Positions 60,778-64,000 of a stretch of 64,000 nt of DNA are shown here, piece by piece. This DNA comes from JAICMB01 sp963802915 (GTDB taxonomy: Bacteria > Acidobacteriota > Terriglobia > Bryobacterales > Bryobacteraceae): NCBI GenBank assembly GCA_963802915.1, contig CAWDKQ010000018.1, forward strand, positions 103,818-167,817. Direction: 5' to 3'. The position numbers were made by a program, and so were the translations under genes. Positions within the stretch are counted from its first letter, which is position 1. Each line of letters begins with the position of its first letter. A model generated the notes under the pieces. That model had not been told where the DNA came from and searched no databases. It worked only from the letters and a program-made list of their open reading frames with translations.

Positions 60778-62878
60778 TTAAAGCTTGAAAAGCAGATCCG
60801 CGTAAGTCGGCACAGGCCAAAGTTCCGCCGGCACCAGCGCTTCAAGCGCGTCTATATCATCCCTGAGCGATGTGTAAGCGGTGAACACATTGTCCCTGTA
60901 AGCTTCGGCTTTCTTGACAGCTTCTGAAACATCAGCTGCCTTGCCCTTGCGTCAACCGCCGCCATCAACTTGCCTGAAGCGGAATCAAGCAGGGAAGAGA
61001 CCATCTTGAGGACGGTTTCCTGTGTTTTGGAGCTTCCGCCTGCCGATTTCACTTTGGATATTGAATCCGCGAGGATCGTGGTGTACTTGATCGCCGCGGG
61101 TATGAACATCGTGCTTGCCATATTGATGGCTGTGTTGGCTTCGATGTTTATGACTTTGGAATAGGTCTTGATGTAGATCTCGTAACGGCTGTGGAGCTCT
61201 TCTTTTGAAAGAACGCCGTATTTAATGAGGATTCCTTCGGCTTTCGGTGTGATCAGTGCTTTGTGGGCGTCAACCGAGTTCTTGACGTTCGGAAGTCCGC
61301 GTTTCGCCGCTTCTTTTTCCCATTCAGCCGAGTAGTTGTTGCCGTCGAATACGATCTTGCTGTTCTCTTTGTAAACTTCTTTCAGCAGCGCCGCGACTTC
61401 CGCTTTTACGTCCTTTGTTTTTTCAAGCCTGGTTGCGATCTCGTCAAGTGATTCGGCTACGGCCGTATTGAGTATGAGCATCGGGCCCGCGCATGACTGG
61501 GCGGAACCTACCATCCTGAACTCGAATTTATTGCCTGTAAAAGCAAAAGGCGATGTCCTGTTCCTGTCGGTAACATCCTTCGGGAAAGAGGGCAGGTGCG
61601 ACGCCGACATTCGAGAAAGCCTGCCTTTTGAGAGATCGTTTTCGCCTTTTCCGAGCTTCTCGAAGATATCGGTGAGCTGTCGCCGAGATATACAGAGATG
61701 ATCGCAGGCGGGGCTTCGTTTGCCCCGAGCCTGTGGTCCTGTCCGGCGGTAGCGCAGGCGCTTCTAAGAAGTCGGCATGAGTGTCAATGGCCTTGATAGC
61801 GCCGGCAAAGAAGGTCAAAAATTTCGTGTTATCGTGCGGGTTTTCTCCGGTGTTCCAAAGGTTCTATCCGTCGGCCGTACCCAGGACCAGTTATTGTGCT
61901 TGCCCGAACCGTTTAGCCCCTGCAAAGGGTTTTTCGTGAAGCAGGCAGACCAGGCCATGCCTCAACGCCATCTTCTGCATTAGGTCCATCGCCAGCTGGT
62001 TATGGTCGACGGCGGGGTTGAGCATTGTGAACACGGGAGCGTTCTCGAACTGCGCCGGAGCGACTTCGTTATGCCTTGTTTTTGATAGATGCCGAGCTTC
62101 CAGATTTCGCGATCCAGGTCTGCCATGAAAGCCGAGACATTGTCCTTTATCGTGCCGAAATAATGGTCTTCGATCTGCTGGTGCTTGGGGGAAGGCCGCC
62201 GAAAAGCGTCCTGCCGGTAAGCTGGAGGTCAAGCCTCTTTAAGAAAAGATCCTTGTCGATCAGGAAGTATTCCTGCTCAGCCCCGAGCGTGGCCGCAAAT
62301 TTTTTGAAACTGTATGGAGGCTTTAAAGAGCTTCGCAAGCGGATGATTTGCACCAGCGCGTGTATCGAGCGCAGGAGCGGGGTCTTTTTGTCGAGCGCTC
62401 TCCGGTGATAGGAGTAAAACGCCGTCGGGATGCAGAGGGCAACATCGCCGTTCTCGCTATGTTTTATAAAAGCCGGGCTTGTCGGGTCCCAGGCCGTATA
62501 TCCGCGGGCTTCAAAGGTCGCGCGCAATCCGCCTGAAGGGAAACACGAAGCGTCAGGTTCGCCCTGGGTGAGCTGCTTTCCGGAAAACTCAATACTACTG
62601 CACCGTCACCGTCGGCCATATAAAGGAGTCATGTTTTTCAGCGGTAACGCCGGTAAGCGGCTGGAACCAGTGAGTAAAATGCGTAGCGCCTTTACACTGC
62701 CCAGTCTCTCATTGCGTTGGCGATGACGTTAGCTACGTCCATCGGGAGCTGTTTGCCCTCGTCAATTGATTTTTTAAAAGCCTTGTAAGTCGCCTTTGGA
62801 AGCCTTTCTTTCATTACTTTGTCGCTGAAAACATTGATCCCGAATATCTTTGCTACGCATGCGTCTTTCTTCTCCATA
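60778..62878 (-). pseudogene. glnN: Type III glutamine synthetase, several frameshifts
   Basis: ATG 62878 to TAA 60778 is 2.1 kb, the usual length for GlnN (about 700 residues). Open pieces: the N-terminus (KIFGINVFSDKVMKERLPKA, 62878-62692), a middle piece around 62527-62147 (ARGYTAWDPTSPAF, LGAEQEYFLIDKDLF) and the C-terminal third (61610-60852: NRTSPFAFTGNKFEFRMVGS, ANTAINMASTMFIPA). The end ALVPAELWPVPTYADLLFKL matches GlnN termini. At least four frameshifts lie between. It makes glutamine from ammonia and glutamate. The frameshifts probably come from uncorrected sequence. Confidence 0.85.
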
Positions 62879-63175
62879 ACAATATCTCCTCCTCGTTTTT
62901 TTAGGGGATATGAGTATAGAACGGTGGAAGTCCCTTCAACTTCGTAATGATCCGACTCATTATCCTCTGTAGCCTTACGGCTTTTTACAAATAAGTAAGC
63001 AAAAAACATACCACATAATACGCTATAAAAACAAGGTGTAAATCAGCACATAATGGTCAGATATACAGCATGATTTCATTATAAATGGTCAATAAACAAT
63101 CATTTAACTTGACTGATTTGACTGATGTTATATAATAACCAAATGTACAATAATTAACCAATTGGAGATAAATAA

Positions 63176-64000
63176 ATGAAGAAAAAATCCGAAACGCTGC
63201 CGGTAAATCCGGAAAGAAATTATGAGTCCAAGATCAATAAGCTCAGGCTCGTCCACTACATATCATTTGAGATGAAGAAACCCCATTCAGCCAAAGCCCT
63301 GCTCACCCTGATCCTCGAACGATGCCTTGAACTCACCGGGGCAAAAACCGGGAGTGTAATGCTTATAAACGAAAAAGAAAAAGTGCTTGATATTGCGGCG
63401 TTTAAGAATCTTCCCGTTAAAACAGCGGAAACTACAAGGCTTAAGGTAGGCGAAGGGATAACCGGATGGGTCGCGATGACAGGTAACCCGAAACTTGTGA
63501 ATAACACGCGCCAGGAACCGCTTTATGTCAAAGTAAGGGAGGACCTGCTTTCAGAACTGGCTGTCCCCATCAAGACCGAGAACAGGATACTCGGCGTAAG
63601 AAGCGTGGATCCAACAGGGAAAATGCCTTTACCGAAGACGACCTTGAACTGCTGCTTATGGTGGCCGAGCTTCCGGCGCAAATAATAACCAGGGATAACA
63701 CCCAGGAACGCCTGGAGCTCGAAGATCAACCTTCAGGAAATACTGATAAGCACCTTCCATATTATAGAAGAAGAGGAGTCACTTAACGATATTTTCGACA
63801 AGGTCATGGAAATGCTCAAGGACAGGATGAATATTTCGCGCGGAATGCTTGTGCTTTTCGACAAGGAAAACCCGGATTCGCTGAAAGTCTACAGCGGATA
63901 CAAGATAAGCGAGGAATCCATAAAAAGCGGGGTATATAAAATAGGCGAGGGCATTATCGGCAATGCGGTGCTGAAGGGCCAGACGATCGCGGTTGAGGAC
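63176..64000 (+). pseudogene. Tandem-GAF sensory protein, N-terminal part, frameshifted; runs off the window
   Basis: From ATG 63176 (GGAGA upstream) a first GAF domain (about 30-175) shows LTLILERCLELTGAKTGSVM and VGEGITGWVAMTGNPKLV. A frameshift near 63600 and another near 63725 break it, but the correct frames continue NRENAFTEDDLELLLMVAEL and LQEILISTFHIIEEEESLND, then a second GAF (ISRGMLVLFDKENPDSLKVY, IGEGIIGNAVLKGQTI). Tandem GAFs of this kind begin NifA-type sigma-54 activators and some kinases. The neighbours glnN and amt suggest nitrogen control. Confidence 0.7.

Overview
The window looks like a chromosomal contig of an Acidobacteriota member, probably of the Bryobacterales/Solibacter type. 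This is inferred from gene content: high-GC DNA, a TonB-dependent receptor with an N-terminal carboxypeptidase-like domain, two CRTAC1/UnbV (FG-GAP plus ASPIC) proteins, many secreted TPR proteins, an Hfq-like protein of divergent type and an isocitrate lyase. I could not compare it with any database.

Layout. 1-6.9 kb: partial secreted protein, M19 dipeptidase, two Ser/Thr-rich small proteins, then a run of pentaheme cytochrome / TPR protein (one gene split by an apparent +1 frameshift), a Tat-type CRTAC1 protein and a small Cys-containing secreted protein. 6.9-21 kb, minus strand: ASCH-like protein, TPR protein, M20 peptidase, BadF/NAGK-like kinase, Hfq-like protein, HolB, a hybrid sensor kinase, a LytTR regulator with its LytS-type kinase, and a 1206-residue CRTAC1-redoxin-TPR protein. 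21-31 kb: TPR protein, TonB receptor with a clear promoter, a nucleoside-hydrolase-like protein, DinB-like, carboxypeptidase-regulatory/TPR, TfoX-like and methyltransferase genes, then small orphan genes. 31.8-36.2 kb is an accessory island: a solo tyrosine recombinase, a broken membrane-protein gene, an XRE regulator, a TacAT-type toxin-antitoxin pair with an overlapping promoter/operator, two integrase remnants joined head to head at a 40-bp perfect palindrome, a damaged tRNA-Phe-like sequence and a tRNA-Lys. 36.3-51.8 kb: MscS channel, small membrane proteins, rpsU, a basic DNA-binding protein, a VOC-SpoIIE fusion, GntR regulator, acyl-CoA-ligase-like enzyme, lipase, AarF/UbiB-like kinase, hydrolase, then a probable storage-lipid cluster: WS/DGAT, a phasin-like protein made of six repeats, PhaR with a candidate PhaR operator, and isocitrate lyase.

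The last 12 kb are abnormal. Positions 52139-55948 and 56109-59883 are inverted copies of each other around a 160-bp loop. The same three genes (TPR/Fis-HTH protein, outer-membrane barrel, cholesterol-oxidase-type GMC oxidoreductase) appear twice, and each copy carries different indels. At 59883/59884 the sequence switches abruptly to an unrelated, lower-GC genome carrying amt, glnN (type III glutamine synthetase) and a tandem-GAF regulator, all frameshifted. The simplest reading is a contig end built from an uncorrected fold-back, chimeric read. Trustworthy Acidobacteriota sequence then ends near 54 kb, and the gene calls after that are reconstructions.

How the genes may work together (inference): the first half suggests a periplasmic/outer-membrane redox and uptake programme (multiheme cytochrome, CRTAC1, TPR scaffolds, TonB receptor). 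The 42-52 kb block suggests fatty-acid activation, neutral-lipid synthesis, granule coating with PhaR feedback, lipase release and the glyoxylate shunt.
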